Source of the DNA: Candidatus Poribacteria bacterium | Lineage (GTDB): Bacteria > Poribacteria > WGA-4E > WGA-3G | Reading direction: 5' to 3' | Assembly: GCA_022828145.1 (NCBI GenBank) | Contig: JAJEJA010000046.1 | Coordinates: 1-64,000 of the forward strand | DNA: 64,000 nt | Shown: in pieces, positions 1-8,425 of the stretch | How the letters are laid out: each line of letters starts with the position of its first letter | How positions within the stretch are numbered: position 1 is the first letter of the stretch | The notes under the pieces: generated by a model | Told to the model about the DNA's origin: nothing | Database searches by the model: none | The model's input: the letters and a program-made list of their open reading frames with translations, nothing else | Program-made: the position numbers and the translations under genes

Positions 1-796
1 TCTGCCCACCAGCTCGAATACACCATCCCCGCACGCCACTAGCCGGTCCAGTCAATGTGCGGAGATGCCGCCCCGTGTTCACATCCCAAACACGCACCGT
101 GTCATCATGACTCCCACTCACCAGTGTCTGTCCATCTGGACTAAAAGATACACTATAAACATTTCCCGAATGTCCAGTCAAGGTGCGGAGATGGCGACCC
201 GTGTTGACATCCCAAAGACGCACCGTGTCATCATGACTCCCACTCACCAGCGTCAGTCCATCTGGACTAAAAGATACACTATAAACATTTCCCGAATGTC
301 CAGTCAAGGTGCGGAGATGTTGACCCGTGTTGACATCCCAAAGACTCACCGTACCATCCTCACTCCCACTTGCCAGTGTCTGTCTATCAGGATTAAAAGA
401 CACACTATTGACTTCTCCCGTATGTCCAGTCAAAGTACGGAGATGTCTACCCGTGTTGACATCCCAAAGACGTACCTTGTCATCCGAACTCCCACTCACC
501 AGGGTCTGTCCATCAAGACTAAAAGACACACAATTGACATAAAGTGTATGTCCCGTCAATAAATCCAGTTCTTGTCCTGTCTGAGCGTCGTATATCCAAA
601 TACCGATGCTACTTGCAACTGCCAACTTAGTGCGATCTGGTGAGTATATAATTTCCGAAATACTCCCTTTACCGAGGCGCGCTTTGGCACCTTCAGGTAA
701 TCCCCATGTAGTGTAGTCTTGGGCAAAAGTGTCTGAAAAATATGGCATTGAAATGAACGTGAACATCACAACAAGTGTAAATAGTGTTCTCTTCAT
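1..796 (-). CDS. WD40-repeat protein, secreted, C-terminus cut by window edge
   Basis: The frame opens at an ATG at 796 and runs off the left edge, so only the N-terminal 265 residues are visible. A signal peptide of about 22 residues (MKRTLFTLVVMFTFISMPYF, ending near FAQ) is followed by at least four WD40 blades of about 42 residues. Each has the pattern LTGH-S/T-G-x-V-x-S-V-S-F-S-P-D-G then SGS-x-D-x-V-R-L-W-D-V. The repeats are very similar in DNA as well as protein, which suggests recent tandem duplication. A beta-propeller of this kind usually acts as a binding scaffold; no catalytic domain is visible. Near the left edge (about bases 1-45) the blade consensus (DG...LVG) continues in another frame, so there may be a one-base slip there. 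Confidence 0.8.
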   Translation of the reverse strand, partial: MKRTLFTLVVMFTFISMPYFSDTFAQDYTTWGLPEGAKARLGKGSISEIIYSPDRTKLAVASSIGIWIYDAQTGQELDLLTGHTLYVNCVSFSLDGQTLVSGSSDDKVRLWDVNTGRHLRTLTGHTGEVNSVSFNPDRQTLASGSEDGTVSLWDVNTGQHLRTLTGHSGNVYSVSFSPDGLTLVSGSHDDTVRLWDVNTGRHLRTLTGHSGNVYSVSFSPDGQTLVSGSHDDTVRVWDVNTGRHLRTLTGPASGVRGWCIRAGGQ

Positions 797-873
797 AACA
801 GAATATCTCCAAGACAAATCAAAATGAGCATCATACAAAGGTCAAAAAAATCGGTGTTATTTGGTTTTATAAA

Positions 874-935
874 GTAGTAGGCACACGCCGTGTGCCGTCA
901 TCTTATGTAAACGGCACGCGGAGCGTGCCTACTAC
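874..935. repeat. Palindromic intergenic repeat (GTAGTAGGCACAC family)
   Basis: Arms GTAGTAGGCACACGCCGTG (from 874) and CGGAGCGTGCCTACTAC (to 935) form an imperfect inverted repeat between two genes. A shorter relative with GGCACAC/GTGTGCC arms lies at 33391-33414. Confidence 0.7.
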
Positions 936-939
936 CATG

Positions 940-1749
940 CTATTTTAGTGCCTTTAGCTGTCCCCAAATGACACTCACTTTTCCAGATGAGTCTACGGAC
1001 TGTGATACTGGTGGAAAACGATTGGCAATAAGTTCTGCATAAGAAGTTGCAATTTGCTCAAATGCTGGGATTGCAGTGCCACAGCAGGACGTATGAAAAT
1101 TGATGAACCAACCTTCCATATCATCTGTTCGGTAGGCGACCGGATCGGTATTTGCCCCATCATGGGCATAACTTTCAAACTCAAAGTTGTTCTGTTCTAA
1201 TGCAGATATACCGACTGGACGATTTGAAACCCAGTTCTTCAGAGATGGCATATACTTCTTACCAAGATCAGTCGGTTTGACGGATGCTGTATTTGCATTT
1301 GTCACATTAACCCCGAAAATCTTCTGCTGACCTCCAGCAGCTGCTTCAACGCGGGCACCTGTTCCATAGTTCCAATAATAGTAGAAGGGATAATCTCCGA
1401 TAAACCCTCCGATACCGCCTTCTCTCAACCAGGAATATACCGGATCAGCTTCACCTTTATTTTGAAAAATGGTGTCGGGAGTGTTCCCTTGTGTGAGGAC
1501 ATAAATGCCTTTTGGATTGGCATTCATATAGTTAATCAATCCTTCACCATCAACTATTTCGCCGTTGATTTTTTTGTCAGCAAGTTTTTCTATGATAAGG
1601 TCTGCTAAATCGAATGCCTTGAGGCCGCCTGTACCTAATACATTTCCGTTTTCAAGAGCTGCGTCGTAGACGACTGCGACATCTTGTCCAAAACTGTATC
1701 CTGCAAACGTAAGAGCTATAATGGATACAAAACAGAATAACTTTTTCAC
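940..1749 (-). CDS. Secreted protein of unknown function with WGxxK C-terminal tail
   Basis: The start is a GTG at 1749: it follows AGGAGGG at good spacing and opens a clear signal peptide (VKKLFCFVSIIALTFAGYSFG). An upstream extension in the same frame overlaps the end of the sod gene and has no ribosome site. The mature part of about 250 residues is not a family I recognise. It has an aromatic and glycine-rich stretch (GDYPFYYYWNYG) and a Cys pair (TSCCGT). The last residues, VDSSGKVSVIWGQLKALK, match in pattern the C-termini of the secreted proteins at 45242 and 46309. It lies 73 bases downstream of sod on the same strand and may be cotranscribed. Function cannot be assigned. Confidence 0.8.
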   Translation of the reverse strand: MKKLFCFVSIIALTFAGYSFGQDVAVVYDAALENGNVLGTGGLKAFDLADLIIEKLADKKINGEIVDGEGLINYMNANPKGIYVLTQGNTPDTIFQNKGEADPVYSWLREGGIGGFIGDYPFYYYWNYGTGARVEAAAGGQQKIFGVNVTNANTASVKPTDLGKKYMPSLKNWVSNRPVGISALEQNNFEFESYAHDGANTDPVAYRTDDMEGWFINFHTSCCGTAIPAFEQIATSYAELIANRFPPVSQSVDSSGKVSVIWGQLKALK

Positions 1750-1822
1750 TATTTTCCCTCCTAATAAGATATAAGAAAATAGGGGCAGCTTGATGGCCAC
1801 CCCTATAAAAGTCAAATCGCTT

Positions 1823-2431
1823 TTAAGCATTGGCAACATAGATTTCATCAACCTTTTTCCAGTTAATGACGTGCTTCCATGCCGCAACGTAGTCTGGACG
1901 ACGGTTCTGATAGTTCAAGTAGTATGCATGTTCCCAGACATCAATTCCGAGTACAGGTGTATGCCCCTGCATAATTGGACTATCCTGATTTGCAGTAGAA
2001 TAGATTTCCAACCCGTCATCACCGATAACGAGCCATGCCCATCCTGAACCGAAACGTTTCGTGGCTGCTGTTGTGAATTCTTCATCTGCAGCTTCAAGAG
2101 ATCCGAATGCAGATTTGATAGCTTCACCGATTTCACCACTGCTGGGATCTCCACCGTTTGGTGCCATAATCGACCAGAAAAGTGAGTGATTGGCATGTCC
2201 GCCACCGTTGTTTATGACTGCCTGACGAATGTCTTCAGGAACTTGATCAATGTTTTTCAAGAGTTCTTCAACATCTAATTCAGCAAGATCATCATGACCT
2301 TCTAATGCTGCGTTGAGGTTGTTAACATACCCTTGATGGTGTTTTCCATGATGAATTTCCATCGTCTGCGTGTCAATATGGGGTTCTAAAGCACTGTGTG
2401 CATAAGGTAGTTCTGGTAATGTGTGTGCCAT
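1823..2431 (-). CDS. sodA: Superoxide dismutase, Mn/Fe type
   Basis: This 202-residue protein has the full length of the Fe/Mn superoxide dismutase family, which turns superoxide into hydrogen peroxide and oxygen in the cytoplasm. Visible hallmarks are the N-terminal helix with [10 protein letters not shown] (first metal histidine), [11 protein letters not shown] (second histidine) and the signature [20 protein letters not shown], which carries the metal Asp and His. [10 protein letters not shown] and NQDSP look more like the Mn type, but Fe or cambialistic use cannot be excluded. AAGGAG lies upstream of the ATG, and a sigma-70-like promoter is at 2468-2496. No secretion signal is present. 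Confidence 0.95.
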   Translation of the reverse strand: MAHTLPELPYAHSALEPHIDTQTMEIHHGKHHQGYVNNLNAALEGHDDLAELDVEELLKNIDQVPEDIRQAVINNGGGHANHSLFWSIMAPNGGDPSSGEIGEAIKSAFGSLEAADEEFTTAATKRFGSGWAWLVIGDDGLEIYSTANQDSPIMQGHTPVLGIDVWEHAYYLNYQNRRPDYVAAWKHVINWKKVDEIYVANA

Positions 2432-2467
2432 TTAAAGTATTCTCCTTAAGTATTTGTGATTAAAATT

Positions 2468-2496
2468 AGTATACCAAAATTACAACAAGTTTGCAA
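2468..2496 (-). promoter_or_regulatory. Sigma-70-like promoter for sod
   Basis: On the minus strand TTGCAA (2496-2491) and TATACT (2473-2468) are separated by exactly 17 bases, about 37 bases upstream of the sod start codon. Confidence 0.5.
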
Positions 2497-2514
2497 GGTA
2501 TTTGATAGCCACTA

Positions 2515-5500
2515 TCAATCTATTTGATATTCCTCCTCAAAAGCCCGTACCCGACATTGCCGCTTATAGTTGCAGTAATTGCACGGTTTGGTAGGATCTC
2601 TGGGGGTGTCGGGAGCATGTTCGGGTATTTCTAAGTCTACATCTGTTTCTGCTCGCGTGATGAGTGGGAAGAATCCTTCAGTTATACGTTCTACATAGAG
2701 TTCAACATAACCACAGATACGATCAAGGAAACTGTTAAAATCGTCATCTTCTAAACACTGTTTGTTAGATGAACCAAAATCATACCATCTTGAACCGTTG
2801 TAACCTTGATAAGCATTTCCGTTCAGTTGTCCCTTTCCTATACCAAGTTCCTGCTTGAATTCACGAAGTCTGATCTTCTGATACAGACCTGCTGCTGGAC
2901 TTAATCCTCTCAGGTTAGCATGTTGTGCGAATAAACTTTCAGCTACTTTGAGGTAGATTGACAGTTGAAGGCTTCGTCCTTCACGCATATCTTGTATGCC
3001 AATTGTTGAACTCCCGGTCTTGTAATCTACAACATTGAAATAGTTTTCACCGATGTCAATGCGGTCTATTTTTCCTTTCATGTTCACATCATTGACTGTT
3101 ATGGGTTCAGAAGAACTCAATTCAGTATCCGAATCGTCAGGAGGTGTTCCAAAACTCACTTCAAAGAATCTTGGTGATACAGTGAGCTCGCAACTCTGTT
3201 CTGCTTCTATCCATCTGAAGAGTGCTGCGCGTAGTTTATTGATACTGATTGACCAAATTAGATTTTGTTCGCTGATGGCGCGATCAATACGTTTCTCGTC
3301 AGACATTTTATTTAAAATACTCTTGAGTTGTTTTTTTGCTTCATTGGAATTTTCCTGACTGTATTGACTTAATCCTGGTGATCTGTCATCTCTACGATCC
3401 TTAAAAAAACTGAAAAGGACTTTATGTGCCAAAGTACCTTTATCTTGTCTTGAAATCTCATCCTCTTCATCATCCTCTTCTATTTTAGTATTTAAAATAT
3501 TTGACATAAAATACTGAAATGGACAATTTGCATAAGTTTCCAATTCCGTAACTGAATAGATTCTTTCGCGAAGTGTCTTCAGTTTTCTTTGACTGTCAGA
3601 TGAAAGTTCTTCAGTACATAAACGACCTTCATAGATCGTATTCTGTTTTATGTTTTCACGGTTTTTTTCCACTTGCACAACATGGTCTAAGATCGGTTTT
3701 AAGTTCTCTAAATTGGTTGGGAACTGTTTATTGACAGGATCATCTGTACTCCAAACATAATCACCGTAGGAACTGAGGAAACCTGTCATACTGTTCTGAC
3801 CGATATCGGATATTTTTTCTGAGCCTGTTTGACAAATCTCCTCTAATTGCTCAATGAATATTGATGGGATGAGTTCAGCGTCCCTATCACGTGATGGCGA
3901 AAGAAGATATAGTTTCTCTCCAAAGGATTTTAGGATGCGATAGAACAGAAAACGACTATCGTAAAGATGTTCAGCTTCAGTGCGGTATGGTGTTTCTGGC
4001 AGTAAAGGATCCGTGCGATATTGCACTGGAAACCCACCATCAACAAAATCACCCAAAAAGACATAGTCAAACTCAGCACTTCTGATCTCACCAAGTGGGA
4101 GAATCTTTACTGTTTCAACCTTACGTGATGCTCTCCGCTGATAAAAAGTATGTTTGACTATATAGTGTAGTTTCCTAATCAATTCATGTGTTGGATAGGT
4201 ATCCTGTGCTTCAGATTTCAACACAGAACAGAATTCATTTAATACTTCTTTGAATGTTTGTAGGGCGTTTATCTCTGCTTCAACTATGGTGGGGTTTTCT
4301 TCTGACATCTGGGTTAGGATAAATCTGAACGTCTTGGATTCGTTTAATATCATACTGATAGAGTCAAGAAATTCCTGTGGCGTACAACTCTTTTTTTCCA
4401 AGATATCCTGATTGTCAGTAAAATAAACAGAGGGTTGCGGATCCCTGCTTGATGTTAACAGTGAGAAAATCTCTTTAACTAATGGGGACTTTGCCAATGA
4501 GACTTTTTCAGATAGCGTGTACGGAATGCCGTAATCAGAAAAAACCTCAGTGATACGCTGCTGATACTTAGAAATACTATAGTAAGTAACACAGATTTTG
4601 TTGAGATTACATTTTTCTTTGTCAACAAGTGTTTTTATTGTGTGTGCAATCGTCTCTACTTCCTCAGATCGATCAGAAGGTTTCAACAACTTAATTTTTT
4701 CCGATAAATCCTTTCCCTTAACCACCTTATTGTTAGAATTAAAGAGGTTTTCAGCGAAATAGTGATGTAATTCTGATTGACGTTCAAAGTTAGCATCAAT
4801 CTTAACACCGAAATTCTCAAATTCTTTTACCAGATTGACGACATTCCAATATAAATCCTTATTCTCAGAATAACAGTCTGTGCGAAACCACATTTCAATG
4901 CTTTCTATATCAGCGATCTGTTTTAATAGTTTTATATTTGCTTTTGAAAGGACGGTGAAACCTTCAACCACGACAAGTTTCACATAAGGAAAAGCAGATT
5001 TGAAGTATCTCTCATCAAAGTTTTCAGCAAGGAATAGGTGTTTACCTTGTTCATCAATCCATTGAGAACCGAGTTTGTTTTCATAGCTGCGATAAATTGT
5101 ATCAAGATCCGTTCTTGTTTGGCTCTCTTCCACAAACTCAAGATGGGTCTCATTACGTCCCTTAAGGTTATTGATTGTATCTACTATCAGACTAAGTGTA
5201 CTATCTGGTACTGAAGCGTTTTGTATTGGACGAAACGTGTCAAGGTTGTGTTGGGATTCTACATCTGAACCTGTGATTTCATTTAACCACAGTCGTTGAA
5301 TACCTAATGAGATATGTCGTCTGGGGCTACGAATTTGCGAATATAATCTGTTTATAAAACCGACTATCTCTTGTACTTGCAGGTTAGTTATAGCATTTTC
5401 AGGATGATAGTCAATTAACTTTCGTTCTCGGTTCTGACGCGAAGCAACATTTGGCACAATTACCAGAAAGGAATTTGCTCTGTTGTTCTGGATTTCGGTT

Positions 5501-5526
5501 TTTAATCTGTTTTCTATTTCAGACAT
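2515..5526 (-). CDS. AddB/RexB-like PD-(D/E)XK nuclease without visible P-loop
   Basis: This protein of 1003 residues looks like the B subunit of AddAB-type recombination helicase-nucleases, which process double-strand breaks. The C-terminal RecB-like nuclease is clear: SVTELETYANCPFQYFMSN near 660, GTLAHKVLFSFF near 703, and GKIDRIDI...NVVDYKTGS near 820-840 with the catalytic D and K. Four cysteines (ANC near 667, then C-x2-C-x5-C near 987) match the spacing of the AddB iron-sulfur cluster. The N-terminus begins directly at the VP-x-xxSRQNRE segment, so the AddB Walker A that normally precedes it is absent. There is no addA next to it. ATG 5526 is preferred over a TTG nine bases upstream. 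It is the last gene of the operon, 30 bases after metG. Confidence 0.75.
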   Translation of the reverse strand: MSEIENRLKTEIQNNRANSFLVIVPNVASRQNRERKLIDYHPENAITNLQVQEIVGFINRLYSQIRSPRRHISLGIQRLWLNEITGSDVESQHNLDTFRPIQNASVPDSTLSLIVDTINNLKGRNETHLEFVEESQTRTDLDTIYRSYENKLGSQWIDEQGKHLFLAENFDERYFKSAFPYVKLVVVEGFTVLSKANIKLLKQIADIESIEMWFRTDCYSENKDLYWNVVNLVKEFENFGVKIDANFERQSELHHYFAENLFNSNNKVVKGKDLSEKIKLLKPSDRSEEVETIAHTIKTLVDKEKCNLNKICVTYYSISKYQQRITEVFSDYGIPYTLSEKVSLAKSPLVKEIFSLLTSSRDPQPSVYFTDNQDILEKKSCTPQEFLDSISMILNESKTFRFILTQMSEENPTIVEAEINALQTFKEVLNEFCSVLKSEAQDTYPTHELIRKLHYIVKHTFYQRRASRKVETVKILPLGEIRSAEFDYVFLGDFVDGGFPVQYRTDPLLPETPYRTEAEHLYDSRFLFYRILKSFGEKLYLLSPSRDRDAELIPSIFIEQLEEICQTGSEKISDIGQNSMTGFLSSYGDYVWSTDDPVNKQFPTNLENLKPILDHVVQVEKNRENIKQNTIYEGRLCTEELSSDSQRKLKTLRERIYSVTELETYANCPFQYFMSNILNTKIEEDDEEDEISRQDKGTLAHKVLFSFFKDRRDDRSPGLSQYSQENSNEAKKQLKSILNKMSDEKRIDRAISEQNLIWSISINKLRAALFRWIEAEQSCELTVSPRFFEVSFGTPPDDSDTELSSSEPITVNDVNMKGKIDRIDIGENYFNVVDYKTGSSTIGIQDMREGRSLQLSIYLKVAESLFAQHANLRGLSPAAGLYQKIRLREFKQELGIGKGQLNGNAYQGYNGSRWYDFGSSNKQCLEDDDFNSFLDRICGYVELYVERITEGFFPLITRAETDVDLEIPEHAPDTPRDPTKPCNYCNYKRQCRVRAFEEEYQID

Positions 5527-5556
5527 TTTGATCAATCTTATGGTAAAAATTAAAGA

Positions 5557-7452
5557 CTACCTGACTTGAGTGCCAAGGGGTACTTCAGTTTCTGGGGTTG
5601 TCAATACAACAGAGTCACCACTTGCGGCAAGCACCATACCGTGCGATTCAACATTGCGAATAGTTGCGGGTTCCAAGTTTACGACCACAATAACCTGTTT
5701 CCCTATCAGACTGTCAGTCGGATAGTGTTCTGCTATTCCTGCCACGACCTGACGTTTCTCTGTGCCGATGTCTACGATTAGTTTAAGTAGACGATCAGCA
5801 CCCTGGATGGGTTCTGCTGAGATGATACGTCCAACACGAAAATCCATTCTTTGGAATTCTGTGAATGAGATGAGATCTGTTTTTCCTTGTTTTGGCTGCT
5901 CTTCAGACTTCGTTTTACCGGTTTTTTGAGGAGGTTTCTCTTTTTTGAGATCAACACGCGGGAATATAGGTTCACCTTTAGCGACCTTTTTGCCTGCCTT
6001 CAGTCGTCCCCATTCTAATGTGTAATCAGAATCGGTAGAGCCAATCTGTCTCTGTATCTTATCAGCAGTATCGGGAATAAATGGAAAGATCAAGGCGGAA
6101 ATGAATCTGAGTGCCTCTAAACTGTTGTATAAGATTGTACCCATTCGCGGTTTTGTCTCTGGTTTCGCGAGTGTCCATACTTGTGTTTGTTGCACATAAC
6201 GGTTGATACGTCTGACAAATTCCCAGATAGTTTCAAGTGCTATGTCATAAGCAAAAGTCTGCATGTGAGAGTCAAACGTTTCAAGAGTATCGTGAGCAAG
6301 TGTCTTGATCTCATCATCAAACTCACCTGGTGTCGTAGGTTCAGGAATCGCGTCAAAGTTCTTATTCAATAAACCGAGGACGCGATTGAGCAGGTTTCCG
6401 AGATCGTTGGCAAGGTCTGCGTTGTAACGTTCATGCAGACGAGATGGACGATAGTCTCCATCATTTCCGAAACTGAATTCGCGCAGCAGATAGTATCTGA
6501 ATGCATCTACACCGTATGTTGCTATATCACTATCCATGTCGATGAAGATACCACGCGTTTTGCTCAATGCTTCACCATCCTTCGTCAGCCAACCGTGACC
6601 GACAATATGTTTAGGGAGTGGTATGTCCGCGGCCATTAACATGGCAGGCCAAAGCAACGCGTGAAAACGGGTGATGTCTTTTCCCATCATGTGAACATCG
6701 GCAGGCCAAAAGGTTTGGAATTGTTCACCGTCCGTTTCATAGCCGAGTGCGGTGATATAGTTACTTAATGCTTCTATCCATATATAGATTATATGCTCTG
6801 GATCAAATGGAAAGGGTATCCCCCAAGAGAGTGATGCGCGCGAAATACTGACATCTTGTAATCCTGATTCGAGGAAACTTAACAACTCATTCCGTCTTGT
6901 TTCTGGGTAAACAAAATCTGGGTTGTCATTGAAATGTGTGAGAAGCCGATCCGCATACTTTGAGAGTCTAAAGAAATAATTCTCCTCTTCTAACCACTGC
7001 AGCGGAATCTTATGGTCCGGACAGATTCTATCCTCTGTTAGCTCCTTCTCAGCAAAGAACTTCTCACATGAGATACAGTAAAATCCTTCATATTTGGCTT
7101 TATAGACGTCACCGTTCTCATATAGAACGTTAAGGAACTTTTGTGCACCGCGTTTATGTATATCACTGGTTGTACGAAAGAAAATGTCATGTGAGATGTT
7201 AAGACGTTCCCACAGGTTGACGAACGTTGGTGCGATCTTATCGCAATATTCTTGGGGTGTCAGTCCCTCCTCTTTAGCAGCATTAAACACATTAGCAGCA
7301 TGCTCATCAACGCCAGTCAAGAAGCATACTTCATATCCTTTGAGTCTGTGATAGCGTGCCAAGACATCCGCAGCAATTGTAGTATATGCATTCCCCGCAT
7401 GGGGTTCACTGTTGGGATAGTAGATTGGGGTAGTGACATAAAATGTGTTCAT
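5557..7452 (-). CDS. metG: Methionyl-tRNA synthetase
   Basis: The 631-residue protein charges tRNA-Met with methionine. The N-terminus FYVTTPIYYPNSEPHAGN holds the HIGH-type motif (HAGN), and GEALSKTRG is the KMSKS-type loop. A cysteine-containing zinc region (CISC...CPDH) lies near residues 125-145. The C-terminal roughly 110 residues (MDFRVGRIISAEPIQGADRL to the end) form the OB-fold tRNA-binding domain, joined by a charged Lys-rich linker. Length is that of the long form with the fused domain. SD AGAGGT precedes the ATG. It sits in the middle of the operon, 13 bases after the small gene at 7466. Confidence 0.96.
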   Translation of the reverse strand: MNTFYVTTPIYYPNSEPHAGNAYTTIAADVLARYHRLKGYEVCFLTGVDEHAANVFNAAKEEGLTPQEYCDKIAPTFVNLWERLNISHDIFFRTTSDIHKRGAQKFLNVLYENGDVYKAKYEGFYCISCEKFFAEKELTEDRICPDHKIPLQWLEEENYFFRLSKYADRLLTHFNDNPDFVYPETRRNELLSFLESGLQDVSISRASLSWGIPFPFDPEHIIYIWIEALSNYITALGYETDGEQFQTFWPADVHMMGKDITRFHALLWPAMLMAADIPLPKHIVGHGWLTKDGEALSKTRGIFIDMDSDIATYGVDAFRYYLLREFSFGNDGDYRPSRLHERYNADLANDLGNLLNRVLGLLNKNFDAIPEPTTPGEFDDEIKTLAHDTLETFDSHMQTFAYDIALETIWEFVRRINRYVQQTQVWTLAKPETKPRMGTILYNSLEALRFISALIFPFIPDTADKIQRQIGSTDSDYTLEWGRLKAGKKVAKGEPIFPRVDLKKEKPPQKTGKTKSEEQPKQGKTDLISFTEFQRMDFRVGRIISAEPIQGADRLLKLIVDIGTEKRQVVAGIAEHYPTDSLIGKQVIVVVNLEPATIRNVESHGMVLAASGDSVVLTTPETEVPLGTQVR

Positions 7453-7465
7453 GATACCTCTTTAC

Positions 7466-7687
7466 CTAACTATTTTGATCGTTTTCCTCTGAGACCCAAT
7501 TCTCTGTGGCGTCAGAGAATTCTTTTGAAAGTTCTTCAGAAATTGTTTGTTCTATTAAGTCAATTAAGTCCTTACGAAATTTCAACCAATCTTGTCCGCG
7601 TCGGGTGAATCTATGCAACCCCTCAATCTCAACATACATTGTATCTTGTGGTTCTGACATTGATTCAAGATAACGTCTGACCTGCAT
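7466..7687 (-). CDS. Small hypothetical protein, 73 residues
   Basis: I do not recognise this protein. It is acidic, probably helical, and carries no signal peptide or membrane segment. The start is set at ATG 7687 because AGGAG sits eight to nine bases upstream; a GTG 18 bases further up would place the ribosome site inside the gene. It lies between the HAD phosphatase and metG in a tight same-strand series (gaps of 43 and 13 bases), which supports expression. No function can be given. Confidence 0.65.
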   Translation of the reverse strand: MQVRRYLESMSEPQDTMYVEIEGLHRFTRRGQDWLKFRKDLIDLIEQTISEELSKEFSDATENWVSEENDQNS

Positions 7688-7730
7688 TCTTTCTTCTCCT
7701 AACACTTTAGGTATAGTCTACGATAGTTTC

Positions 7731-8417
7731 TCATGATGCTTGCATCCATTCATGCATTTCCCATCCTGTTGAGAGTGCTTTTTGCCGTAATGCTCTGCTT
7801 GGATTTACGACAACAGGATTTCCAACACAATTTAACATCGGTAAGTCTGAATGACTATCACCATAAGCATAGCAAACATCAAGTGATATACCGACTTCTT
7901 CTGCAAACTTTTTCATTACAATTGCTTTCTGTTGTCCAATAAGTGGTTCTGATTTCAACTCCCCCACAAACCTACCGCCAAGTTCCCCGAGTGACGGAGC
8001 CAAAACAGAATCTACTCCCAGAAAATCAGCAATTGGATTGACAATAAAGTCAAGTGACCCTGTCAGCAATACGATCTGATCACCTTTTTCCTTATGTTCC
8101 TCAATTTGAGAAATTGCTTCAGGAAAAATTTTCTGTTTCAGATAACTGTTGAACATGTCAATAGATAATTCTTTTAACTCAGTGCTTTCTAATCCATCAT
8201 AGTTTCTATAAAATACTTTATTAAAGCGAGTTCTACTTATTTTGTCCAGTATGAGATAATAGACAACCTTTGGTAAGAAACCTATTGTCCAGAAAAACTT
8301 CATAAGAGGAGTCAATGTATGGGTACGCAGCCAGACGTAGCAATGCACAATGGTTGAACTTAACAATGTACCATCTACATCAAAAAACGCGATTGCTTGT
8401 GTCTGAGGGGAATCCAT
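7731..8417 (-). CDS. HAD-superfamily IB phosphatase
   Basis: The protein of 228 residues has all HAD motifs: FFDVDGTLL (motif I, nucleophile Asp), LLTGS (motif II), a Lys in the motif III region, and YGDSHSDLPML (motif IV). The layout is that of the IB (SerB-like) subgroup, cytosolic phosphatases acting on small phosphorylated substrates. It starts eight bases after the stop of the ElbD-like gene, and its SD (AGGA) overlaps that stop, so the two are probably translationally coupled. HAD-IB proteins often pair with PlsC acyltransferases, and a similar phosphatase belongs, to my knowledge, to the myxobacterial ether-lipid cluster. A role in lipid head-group or glycerol-phosphate removal is therefore inferred, not shown. 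Confidence 0.85.
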   Translation of the reverse strand: MDSPQTQAIAFFDVDGTLLSSTIVHCYVWLRTHTLTPLMKFFWTIGFLPKVVYYLILDKISRTRFNKVFYRNYDGLESTELKELSIDMFNSYLKQKIFPEAISQIEEHKEKGDQIVLLTGSLDFIVNPIADFLGVDSVLAPSLGELGGRFVGELKSEPLIGQQKAIVMKKFAEEVGISLDVCYAYGDSHSDLPMLNCVGNPVVVNPSRALRQKALSTGWEMHEWMQAS

Positions 8418-8425
8418 CGGGTATC

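Noticed and set aside
1790-1887. Longer start for the secreted protein at 940
   Set aside because: It overlaps sod and its ribosome site is missing; GTG 1749 has AGGAGGG and a clean signal peptide.
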